A model generated the notes under the pieces. The model saw only the letters and a list, made by a program, of their open reading frames with translations, was not told the origin of the DNA and searched no databases. From Linnemannia hyalina (Eukaryota > Mortierellomycota > Mortierellomycetes > Mortierellales > Mortierellaceae): 64,000 nt of DNA. Every line of letters begins with the position of its first letter. The stretch's first letter is position 1. Below, in pieces: positions 55,148-64,000 of this stretch. The position numbers were made by a program, and so were the translations under genes. Location: positions 1-64,000 of the forward strand of contig JAHRHY010000028.1 of assembly GCA_019671135.1 (NCBI GenBank), given 5' to 3'.

Positions 55148-56431
55148 CTACAGATTACCATTAACATCCATTTGTCGATTCGTACTTCTAAGCTCAATGG
55201 AAAGGCCGGGTTGCATTATTACTGCTTGATCCATTGGTGTGTCCTCATCAACATCAACATCACCATGAAGTTTAATACCAAGAAATTCGTTCTGGAGTTG
55301 TGCCATTGTATTTCCATCCTCCACTAGCGCACCAACATCAACATATCCCATTGGTTGCTCAACGTCGTTCTCTGTTGTCGGATACTCGAATCCTTCGCGA
55401 AGCCAAGCTGTATGAATTGGTTCTGCAGAAATCTTCAACAAAGCAACCATCTTTTTCATGTTTAAGAGTAACAAAGATAACTTCAACTGCAAATTATATG
55501 TTTGTTTCTTATCCACCAACACAGGAGTACGATTGTTGTGTTTCTCAAATGTGGAACCAAGGTCTGCAAACAGAGATTCCATCTGCGAGCGGAAACTACC
55601 AAAGGTGGTATTGTATAACGCTTCTTCCTGTGTAAGTTCCTTGTTCTTCTGTTTACGGTATGGATGAGCGAAATTTTGGACTCTAAGAATATCAGACTCA
55701 TCTATAAGCCTCCTTAAGAACTGTGGATACCCTCCATCGAGAGCAATGCAATCCATCTCATGCACTCTCTTGTCCAACTTCATCGTAAGCAGCATTGTTC
55801 CATCAGCATTGTTCTTGCAAGATGCAGATTTGGAGACAAATAAAGCCATGCCATTACAATCCATTGCTACCTGTGTGCGTAATCCAGACTTTTTCAGCTT
55901 GTAAGAGTACATATCAGCACTACTCTCACCTTTGTATGTTGCTCTTGTATCATGACCATCAAGATGCAATGTAACATGCTTAAATAATGGAGGATTCTTT
56001 TCCTTTGCAGACAATAGGCGTATTTTAATTGTGGAGAACATTGTTGCAATACAGTTGGTGATGTACTTGTTGTGCAAAGTATATTCTTTCTTATAAAACA
56101 CAGAGTGCATTGCATGAAAACTACTTTTTGGCATGTGTGGTTCCATTGCTTCCATAGACAGTCCTTTGACAAGATGATAGAGCATTAAAAGACCTTTCTC
56201 CACTTCTTTGTATGGACCAGGATACTTAACCTTTGGCCAGATGTCAACAAGAAAGAAGTACACTGGAATAGGACCAAGGCGTCGATTTAGGGTTTCTTTT
56301 ATTTCTGGCATATACCCAATTTCCTTGCTTACAGTACGATGATTATTACGTGGTGTAATTGTTGGCCATCCAGCGTTGAGGAAAGTCCAATGGTCATCAA
56401 GCAGTTGTTGGAAGTGTTTTGTTAGATCCAT
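55148..56431 (-). CDS. DDE_Tnp_4-type transposase-like protein
   Basis: 427 residues from MDLTKHF (56431). In-frame upstream ATGs at 56458 and 56521 exist, but the start at 56431 begins the helical N-terminus. The catalytic triad is Asp in HLDGHDTR (residue ~158), Asp in ALDGGYPQF (~232) and Glu in RSQMESLFADLG (~285), with YSYKLKKSGLRTQVAMD between, the usual layout of Harbinger/IS5-related DDE_Tnp_4 enzymes. Family role: cutting and joining transposon ends. A helical DNA-binding region (about 1-110) precedes the core. The frame is intact. The first ~80 codons recur at 1.8-2.0 kb. The 5-bp duplication seen for this element differs from the 3-bp one of Harbinger. Confidence 0.82.
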   Translation of the reverse strand: MDLTKHFQQLLDDHWTFLNAGWPTITPRNNHRTVSKEIGYMPEIKETLNRRLGPIPVYFFLVDIWPKVKYPGPYKEVEKGLLMLYHLVKGLSMEAMEPHMPKSSFHAMHSVFYKKEYTLHNKYITNCIATMFSTIKIRLLSAKEKNPPLFKHVTLHLDGHDTRATYKGESSADMYSYKLKKSGLRTQVAMDCNGMALFVSKSASCKNNADGTMLLTMKLDKRVHEMDCIALDGGYPQFLRRLIDESDILRVQNFAHPYRKQKNKELTQEEALYNTTFGSFRSQMESLFADLGSTFEKHNNRTPVLVDKKQTYNLQLKLSLLLLNMKKMVALLKISAEPIHTAWLREGFEYPTTENDVEQPMGYVDVGALVEDGNTMAQLQNEFLGIKLHGDVDVDEDTPMDQAVIMQPGLSIELRSTNRQMDVNGNL

Positions 56432-56594
56432 AATAATATTTATGTATTGGATTGTCATGACGTTAACCAACAATAACAATTTTTTAAAAAGGCTTATACT
56501 TAACTGCATACACAACAGCATGTAGGATGGTATCTATCATATAGCAAGCACATAGTTGAGAATACAAATATATTTTTATATTTTTTTCGGTAGG

Positions 56595-57086
56595 GGCCCC
56601 TTCATGTGCAGAGGATATAAAAAGGCATATAAAAAATATCCAAAGCCCAAGGAACGGAGTGTTTACTTCCATAACTGACATATCTCTTCATAGTGGGCAA
56701 CAGAACACAGAATAAAATAGCAATAGACAGCACATGTTTTTTTAAAATGTAATCTCTCCCCTGTATTTCGCCCCAAAGATACAGTTGAGAGTACAAGTGC
56801 TTTAGATGATGACATACAAGAACTACTCTGGCGAATCTTGCAGTGAGGGTTACAGGTTAATAGTAGATGGACATATTCAAGAGTGTGGTGTGCGAAAAAT
56901 AAGAAGACTTTGTTGTTTGGAGAATAGGTTGGTGTTTAGTAGGATAGTTAAACAAAAAATGTTACAATGGTTGTCTTATATGCTTGGTATCATATATACA
57001 TTCTCATCCCATAGTCGCTATGGATATTGTCGAGATCTACAGAGATGTAACAAACACCATATGATAACTTGGACGTGAAAGGCCTC
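56595..57086 (-). repeat. Terminal direct repeat, upstream copy
   Basis: Leads on the minus strand into the DDE ORF. The inner boundary at 56594/56595 is the same in the telomere-proximal copy (1708/1709). Confidence 0.93.
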
Positions 57087-57104
57087 CTTGGATGGTGGAT
57101 CTCA

Positions 57105-58256
57105 CTCAACAGACGGATATCACGATCTTTGCACATTGTTACGGCGGGATTGTTGAAATCGATCTACGTCAGCTCCTCAAACAACAATCGACAATCCGTC
57201 ACCATCAGGCCTGGACGTCACAGAGGCGGGTCAAGAGGGCGATCCCTGACATCGATGACGTGGAATGGAACTCGACCTTGGCTTATGTCCATGACAGGCA
57301 CGCAGTCTTCACCTTTTACAGCAACAGCAAGGACTCTCACCAACGCACACATCATATCAAAAAGCTGCATGGAATGCTGCCCACTCTGACCTCCATGCAG
57401 GCTCGCAAGCCCAACCTGTACCCAACATGCGTGTGCCGACGATGCGAGCTCGAGAATGAGGATAACGATCACGTCTGGAAATGCCCTTCGGCAGCTGAGA
57501 CCACCACTGAGATCTGGAAGGAGGCCATGGGCAAGATTAACGAGTGGGGTGTGCAGGCGACAAACAGCTACAACGCAGCCAGGAAGCGAGAATACAAACG
57601 CGCGGTGGACAGAGGTCGTCAGGTACCGAGGCCAGTACCCATACACTGGTGGCCCCCTTCGGATGCGGATCATGTGCGAGGATTTTCCTCCATCGGTGGA
57701 GCTCGAGCCGTGCACAGCGGTAGTCCAGCTCCCGATCGAGACGAGAAACCGATGTGGAATGTGTCGGATCTCCTCCGCGGCATCACCCCCTTGAGCATGT
57801 TGACTGAATGGTCCGCGGTCTTCCGGACCCCAATGTCCATCGCCAAGACAGTCCTTCACAAGTTTGTTGGCTACCTGGAAAACACAGGCTTCGGAGCTGA
57901 TCTGGAAACCCCGATGCTCCGCGACGATCGCGTGGGAGCAGGCCCAGGGTATCTCTACCAAGGACCCATACGCTGCTGACGAGCGGTTGTTGGAGAGTTT
58001 GTTTGGAAGGAGGAGGTGGTCAATGATGGAGAGAGGATGGGAAGAATTCCTTTATTCACTTTATTCGCGTCTAGTTTTATTTTATTTTCTGTTTAAGCTC
58101 TGTAGAGCATCGACAATTGTTGTGCATAGCCAGGTTCCGGGCTGGACTGCAACTGGTGGATGGCGCACTGAAGAGTTTGGTCTAAGTTTCCCTCTTACAT
58201 CCAAATGACTTTTCTGTTCTGTTTGTCAGAGACATAAAATTGTGCAGGGAAAAAAA
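57105..58256 (+). mobile_element. LINE family B, copy 3
   Basis: Begins CTCAACAGACGGATATCACG, the same base as copy 1, and ends in a short A-run (58250-58256). A 295-codon frame (57092-57979) carries CVCRRCELENEDNDHVWKC. Relative to copy 1 it has lost about 100 bases near 57960. GGTGGA occurs at 57094-57099 and 58257-58262 and may be a short target duplication, but five extra bases intervene on the left. Confidence 0.85.
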
Positions 58257-59162
58257 AGGTGGAAAAAAGCAAAGGCGCCAGAACTTCTTGAGAAAAGAAC
58301 GCTATCGTGGGGGGTTGGATAGATGTTACTACAAGTAAGGCAAGAGTGCATCTGTAAAGAAAAGTGAGGGCATGGGCGATCGAATGAACAGCTAGGCCAG
58401 AAAACAATCTGTTGTGTTCAGGCAGAATAAGATGAAACCCTTTGGCAGGAGGTGTCAATGCTGCACATTAAAATAAAATGAAGAGAACCGCAGTGTATTG
58501 TGTGTGACAGTGATGTGGAAAAATAAGAGCGAAGAAGGAAAAGAAGGGTAATACTGGGAAAGGATGATGAGTTGCATGAACAGGTGGCAAACATGTAGGA
58601 TAGTTTAGTGAACGGGTGGCGGAGCTCAATCTATTGGGAAGTTTATCCTAATGTTCGCCGCTCCCAAATCGTCAAACTCTAAGCTCAGGCGCCCAAAGTA
58701 TTCGATGTACTTGGGAACTGATCTGATCTGCTTGATGTTGAAAAGACTTGTCCGCGTAAAAAGTTCAGCGTTAGGACTGTGGAGGCGGGCATAATTTTTC
58801 ACGAAAGGTCCCCCTTGTGAAGCTTGCCTACAAGAGGTTGGGTAGGGTGTTCTTCGACCACTGTCGCGCAACATATCACAGGAGGATGCGAACAGCGCAA
58901 GGCTTGGTCCAGGGTGGACTCGCTGAGCCCGATCTTGATTCAGACCACCTCACCGTTGTTTTATCTTCAGTCGCATTTTTTCTCATTGATCTTATTGCCC
59001 GAAAAAAGAAGAATCAGAACCCAGAGCCGTTCTGCCGTTGTTGTCAAAGCGCCCGGTGTACAAGGGATAGAGAACGAGCAACATCAAAAAATAGAAGGGG
59101 GTTGTTTGGTAAAGTCCCGCACCAACTTTAATCAATTACAGCTTCTGAATTCATTTTGCTTG
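58257..59162. other. Spacer between transposons and single-copy genes
   Basis: No gene or repeat recognised. Frames at 58626-58874 and 58817-59198 lack family resemblance and splice signals. Confidence 0.4.
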
Positions 59163-61073
59163 TCAGGAATGAGCGTCGTGGGCTGCTACGTTCTCTAGCA
59201 AAACGTATACGCCTTGGTCGGGGTGGTCTTTAGAGTGCCGAGAGGGGACGGAAGAAGGCCACAAGAAGAAGGAGTACATGTTTTCGCCCGAGACGAGGTG
59301 TCCATGTTCTCTGCCTACCCAAGAGATCGGAGAGTCCTGGAATCCCCAGACAGTCATGTTGGCCCACCCTTGTGCAGAGGACAAGATCGAGTCCGAACTA
59401 CCCAACAGTGAACTGGAGATCAAAAAGGATGGTGATATTGCGGATAGAAGATATGTTAGTTGCAGCTGTTGCCAAACCAATGATACCCATTCAAAGCGAA
59501 AACAAAGCGCGTAGGTAGGTAAATGTGACAATACCGAAGTGCTTCCAGTATCCTGACAATGCTCTGAGATGGGATAAATCCCGATATTTCAATGAGGCAG
59601 CCAGAGGACGGCCTTGAATCCTGTTGGTCTTCTGTTGTTGGAGGTGGTGGAGGGGAATATACGCATAAAAATGGATCGATATTGTCGCCGAATGTGATCC
59701 TATAGAGCAATAGAAAATGGTAGCAAGCCAATTCCAGTTAAAATAACATGCAGTGCGATGAAAAGATAAGCAAGTAGTCAAGTGAAAGGAAAGAATAACA
59801 TACCGTTCAGACTGCATGGAGGCGAGACCGATCCACTCGTAGAGTTCTGAGACTGATCTTCGCCAGCGAAGGTCGTTCTTTCCGATGGTTCGGATAGGGG
59901 TGGCATCCGGGATGACAACGTTGTTGAGACAGGTGGATTGAATGTTGAACGTCATTGGTGTCGCCCGCGCTGATGCTGGAAATTCGAGCGGTAGTGACAC
60001 ACCTAGCAGAGTAACGAGTTCAAAGGGGCATTTGTCAGTCCTGTTATACTTGTTCAGAACAATAGAAAGAGGATCTGACGTAGTCCTGCTCGATGAAATT
60101 GTACCTTGTGGGTCGACGCTGGCGAATAGCATAGAGAAAGGAGCCGCAAAGGTATTCTCAAAGCACCAGTTTATCCTCTCGAATCCTGGTTTCCCTGGGA
60201 TCATTGCTGGCTTGTTCAGTTCAATTTCCACGACTATGAAAAAGGTAGTTCGACAAGAAGCGACACATCAGCATATACCCTCGCACCTTAATGGGTTAAA
60301 CTTGTGGAATTGATCCTTGTCGCGTAATTGCCCATACCATAGCGTTGGCGATCTTTGTGGAATGTCGATGGCTTTCCTGAAAGTCCTAGCTGTTCGTAAG
60401 AGTCCTTTGTCAGGTTGAGGATGAGTTTTCCTATTTCGCGATAAGAAGCATCAGCAGTGAGTTCAATTTGTTCTCGAAAACAATGTCTACTCCATGAGTG
60501 CCAAGTGCATTCAGTAACCTACAGAACCCCAAGACAACTTACCTTTCCCATCCACGCATACAACGTCGTGTGTGTCGATCCCGCCCTGGACAGATAGCGC
60601 GACCATTCCTGCAGAAAGGAGCGTGTTAGTTTTCTGCTGTGCAGTGTGAGTTTGAAGTCGCGAAAGAAATACAGGACGACCCATGCCCTTACCGTTGCGG
60701 ATGTATTGCATAAAATTTGAGGTGAGGAGAAGGGAGAGTGGAATGTGAGCATGGTAGTAGGTCGAGGTTTCGTTCAGGAGTTTCTCTGTGAGGGCAGTCT
60801 GGATCGTGGGCGAGTGTTCTGTAGGGAGAAAAACTTGGATCTAATGTGGGTTGTATCTTGTGTGGGTTAGTGTGAGTCGCAATTTGATCCGGATGCTTTC
60901 TTTGTCGCTTTGTTTGCCCAGAGTATGAGGGCGCAAAGATGATTAATTACCTTGTGGTTGAAGGGGTGGGATGCGATACAACGGTTGTGAAGTTGTTTTG
61001 GTGAGTTGAAGGAGTAGTGGTTCATGTAGAGGTGTGCCCTTGGTGGAGCCTCCTTTGGGAAGAATGTCGACAT
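59163..61073 (-). CDS. RPP40: RNase P/MRP 40-kDa protein subunit (Rpp40-like)
   Basis: Eight exons on the minus strand: 61073-60951, 60840-60693, 60608-60543, 60430-60338, 60233-60105, 60002-59804, 59699-59535 and 59412-59163. Together 1173 bases, in phase throughout, 390 residues. Family hallmarks in order: SHPFNHK near residue 35; GMVALSVQGG (about 90-100); LTKDSYEQLGLSGKPS (about 120); VEIELNKPAMIPGKPGFERI (about 145); LYEWIGLASMQSER (about 240); ISGFIPSQSI; and VWGFQDSPISW near the end. The protein is a structural subunit of the ribonucleoproteins that trim tRNA and rRNA precursors, in the nucleus. The start is the first ATG before SHPFNHK and lies next to a pyrimidine/GA-rich leader. All junctions are GT-AG. 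It is the first clearly essential, single-copy-type gene coming from the telomere. Confidence 0.92.
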
Positions 61074-62142
61074 TGAGAATCACGTTTTGAGTGTTGTTTT
61101 TCTGTTCGCGTGTTCGAGTCCGTTGTGTCCGTTGTTGTTTGTGAGAAAGGGCCAGACTGAGTGAGGGTGGTAGTGTGGCGTGAAAGAGTTGAAGAGGGTG
61201 GAGGGGAAAGAAGGGAAAAAGAAGAGCGCGTGCATTTGCTGTTACCTTTGTGTACTTTGATGTTTACAGACAAGGGCAGGTGGAGACAGTCACTTTCAGA
61301 CTTTTTCTTTGGCTGGCTGGCTGGCTGGCTGGCTGGTGAAAGGGCCGACACACTCAAGTCATATAGATGTTTGTTTGTACCCCTGTTGTCCTTGTCACTT
61401 CGAGATGGTTGCTGGCAAAAGAGAGTGGCGGTTGTTGTGCTTGTTATGTGTGTCCCCGCACGGAGAGAGAGGAAGAGAGAAAGAGAGGAAGAGAGAAAGA
61501 GAGAGAGAGAGAAAGAGAGAAAGAGAGAACACGACAAGGAGACATAGAGAGTACACCACCGTGAGAAGCGTTCACAGACGTTAGTATTCAGACGCAGTTA
61601 AGGTTGTCTGTCACTTGCCAGCATCCAACAGCAGCAGCGAGTCAGCGTCAGGAGCGACCCTTCCCTGAGTGAGTCTGCTGTTTGCGAAAAAGTCTTTTTC
61701 TGTTGTGTCCCTGGTGTCGGCCTTTTTCTTTTTCTTCTTCTTCTTCACTCCTCTCCTCCGCCACCATCTCTCCTTTCTCCCTTTTCTCTTCTTCTCTTCT
61801 CCCCTTTACCGCCAACCTGTCCCCATCCCCATCCCTTCTTCCCTTCTTCCCTTCTTCCTTCCTCCCTTCTTCCTTCCTCCCTTCTTCCTTTTCCATCATC
61901 CCTTCACGCATATACCCCGTTTATCTACATTTCATCTATTATTTTCACTCTCTCTCTTGCTCACTCTCTCCCTCTCCCTCTCTTTCCTGCTCTCACTCCT
62001 TCATAACCTCACACCCTCACACCTCCATCACCTGCTCTCTCAATCAATCTTGCCCCTCTCTATTCATCATCGTTCTTACTATCCTCCTTCATCCAACAAG
62101 CAACAACTACAACTGCAAGAAAAAGAATAAAGAGATTGCAAT
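61074..62142. promoter_or_regulatory. Shared upstream region of two divergent genes
   Basis: The genes at 59163-61073 (minus) and 62143 (plus) point away from each other across about 1.07 kb. It holds GGCT(n) at 61311-61335, a GA/GAGAAAGAGAG tract at 61460-61530 and a CT-rich tract (61730-62060), typical of fungal leaders and promoters. Frames here are repeat artefacts. Confidence 0.6.
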
Positions 62143-64000
62143 ATGGGCCAAAAGATGTCGTCCGAGGGCGCGATCCACGGCCACGGCTCCAAGCCCGAGG
62201 ACTGGTACCTGCCCAACAACAACCACAACAACCCCGGCTCAAAGTCAAAGGGTTATTCCAATAACAACAACAACAACAACAATTCGCGCTCTTCCCCGGC
62301 AAGCTCAACAACGGGGCACTTCCAAGGATATCACCGCAACAGAGCATCGTCCTTGACCAACAACAGGAACGTCTCCACCACTTCCTTCGCCAGCAGTGCT
62401 CCCAACCAACACCAGCAACGCGGAGCCGCATACCTCCACGCCAACCAGTCTTCCTCCAGCCTCGCCCAGTGGTCCCCTGGACGCAGCAAGAACACCCACT
62501 CCCACGCCAAAAAGATTGTCAACATCGGCGAGCCCACCGATATCGAGCATGGCATCCACGTCGAATACAACCACGAACGCCGCAAGTTTATGGGTATCCC
62601 CGACGTCTGGCAGAACGAGGTCCCCACCGACGATCCCCTCGACACCACCTGCATCAGCCCCCATCTCGTCCCCACCACACGACACCAGCCCATGCTGAAC
62701 CCCAACCTCCCTTCCGAAGGTAATCCATCATCTATGTCCTTTTTCTTCACTCTCATCATCTCTTTTTTTTTATTCGTGCGTTTGTTTGTTTGATTGTCAG
62801 TTTGTGCACACAACGAAGAAAGGGTTACTAATTGCCTACTTTGCTTCTTTTTTTTGAACTCTTCCTTTGTTCTGTATACTTCATTTTTTCTCTTTCTCCC
62901 TTGTCTTTCATTTGACTGACTTCCTCCAATTGCGCACACCGAATCACTCATCACAGAGCACAAGATCGGATGGCCGTACAACGTTCAACACAAGGCTCAC
63001 GTCGACGTCGATATATCACAGAATGGCAAGGTTGGACTCAAGGTAAGACCTTTTGCTCACTTTGTGTGCGCCTTTTTTTCTTTTCTTTTTGTTTTCTGCT
63101 TTCTGTTTCCCTTTTCTTTTCTTTTCGTTTCCTTCCTTTGCCGACTCTTGCCGTACGCAAACCTGGTGCTCACAAACACATAACACCACACACACACCAT
63201 TCTGACCACAAATCCTTTTCACTCGCCCCTACTCACTCTCGTTCCTTTATCCGTTCCGCCTCTGCATTTCTATAACAACAGGGCCTGCCAAATGAATGGA
63301 TGACAATACTAAAGGAGCAAGGGATCACTGAACAGGAGGTCAAGCAACACCCCCAGGCACTCAGGAAATTGATGCAGCTGCAACTCAACGATCTAGAGTT
63401 GCCCCCACCTTCACGACCACCACCACCTCCACCAAAGCCAAATAATACCCCCCTGTCTGCCCTCGCCAGTGCCCCTGGAGTCGTACCCCGAGGTCCGGAC
63501 ACCAGACTATCACGTCAGGACCAGCCAGGATATTCATTGACGCCCAAAACAGAATTGACCATCAATCCTCGTCGCACCTCCAGTCTCAACCCTGCCGGAC
63601 GCAACCCACTCGAATCCCCCCAGGCCAACAAACTCACCTTCCCAACGACCGGTCGACCATCACCAGCACCACGGACAAATAGCGACAGTTGGGACGCCAA
63701 AACAATGGTTGGATCTGTGCCAAAAACGCCCACCAACTTTGGTATGGGGTCTGTTCGAGAGTCGGACGAGACGCCTCAAGACTATTCACGAACCCGGAAT
63801 CACTCTGCAGGAGCTATACCAGGCGAGGGACGGGATGCATGGAAGCCAAGGGAGAGCGCCGAATCGCATGCCTCATCTAGGACACGGACTACAGATTCGA
63901 CTTGCTCTACACCCAAACTCCAACCACGCGCTTCGGATGCCTCAGAGACAGCGACAGCAGCAACAGCAGCGGCCACAACTCATCACGAAGAGCGGGGTAG
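62143..64000 (+). CDS. Protein with two CRIB/PBD-like segments, likely PAK/Ste20-type kinase (partial)
   Basis: Exons 62143-62719, 62957-63042 and 63282 to the window end, phase-consistent with GT-AG introns. After an Asn/Ser-rich N-terminus, the first segment is GEPTDIEHGIHVEYN with GIPDVW (about residues 127-158). The second is GWPYNVQHKAHVDVD, then GLPNEWMTILKEQGITEQEV (from exon 2 into exon 3). That HxxHV / GLPxEW layout is the p21-binding domain of PAK kinases, where GTP-bound Cdc42/Rac binds. A Pro-rich segment (SRPPPPPPKP) and a Ser/Thr-rich linker follow. The kinase domain, if present, lies beyond the window. The start ATG is followed by GQKMS, a possible but unproven myristoylation context. 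Tandem CRIB-like segments are uncommon. It could also be another Cdc42 effector. Confidence 0.8.

Larger units (their letters stand above)
51290..57086 (-). mobile_element. Element with terminal direct repeats and a DDE transposase, TSD CTTGG
   Basis: Terminal direct repeats at 51290-51780 and 56595-57086 differ by little more than a 2-bp indel. CTTGG occurs outside both (51285-51289 and 57087-57091), while the inner edges do not carry it, so the whole 5.8 kb moved as one unit. On the minus strand it reads repeat (GAGGCCTTTC...), DDE ORF (56431-55148), a ~630-base AT-rich spacer, a 753-codon ORF (54516-52255), a ~470-base region with a diverged internal duplication (GTGCATGCATTGT at about 51828 and 51995), repeat. 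No reverse transcriptase, integrase or tyrosine recombinase is present. Each repeat holds TATATTTTTTATATG near its inner end, possibly a promoter for the DDE ORF. Confidence 0.85.

Noticed and set aside
51290..57086. Calling 51290-57086 an LTR retrotransposon
   Set aside because: The repeats lack TG...CA ends, no PBS or purine tract is visible, and the interior encodes a DDE_Tnp_4-like protein but no RT, RNase H or retroviral integrase.
1217..57086. CRISPR array from the many repeats
   Set aside because: Repeats are transposon ends or minisatellites; no regular short repeat with unique spacers exists, and the organism is eukaryotic.
61022..61547. Frames of 171 and 128 codons upstream of the Rpp40 gene
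   Set aside because: They are translations of GA and GGCT short repeats and overlap the divergent promoter; the true first exon is 61073-60951 in another frame.

Overview
The window is the left end of a chromosome of a filamentous fungus. The first 225 bases are a telomere, the genes have short GT-AG introns, and the contents include Crinkler-type domains, a Fanzor nuclease, a Crypton recombinase and Helitrons. This mix fits an early-diverging lineage such as Mucoromycota/Mortierellomycotina; the lineage is an inference, not something read directly. The telomeric unit is a 10-mer, TTTTTTAGGG, not the TTAGGG usual in fungi.

From 0.2 to 29.6 kb the window is almost pure transposon: a fragment of an unusual DDE transposon, a foldback element, a retroelement fragment, and two Helitrons in direct head-to-tail contact (3454-7055 and 7056-12131), each carrying a later insertion. 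Next come a chitin deacetylase gene (13923-14924) with a triplicated, twice-invaded upstream region, then two LINE families, one of which is split by a young 3.5-kb LTR retrotransposon with identical-looking LTRs and an exact target duplication.

From 29.6 to 39 kb lie a multi-exon Fanzor (eukaryotic TnpB-like) gene followed by two UUCG-capped hairpins, a triplicated ~205-bp repeat, a broken Crinkler-type gene and a frame-damaged Crypton. From 39 to 51 kb there are minisatellites, two foldback or inverted-repeat elements, a GC-rich secreted cupin gene (42324-43121), a decayed unknown gene and a tRNA-Val(AAC).

The most unusual object is at 51290-57086: an element with ~490-bp terminal DIRECT repeats, a 5-bp target duplication, a DDE transposase-like ORF and a 753-aa acidic cysteine-motif protein, but no reverse transcriptase. 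Solo copies of its terminal repeat (3888-4380 and 18714-19205) and two foldback elements (2018-2466 and 41369-41552) have GGCC-core ends and 5-bp duplications of the form CNNNG, so one system may mobilise all of them.

From 59.1 kb the ordinary chromosome begins: an eight-exon gene for the 40-kDa subunit of RNase P/MRP on the minus strand, and, running off the right edge, a protein with two CRIB-like segments (probable PAK/Ste20-type kinase).
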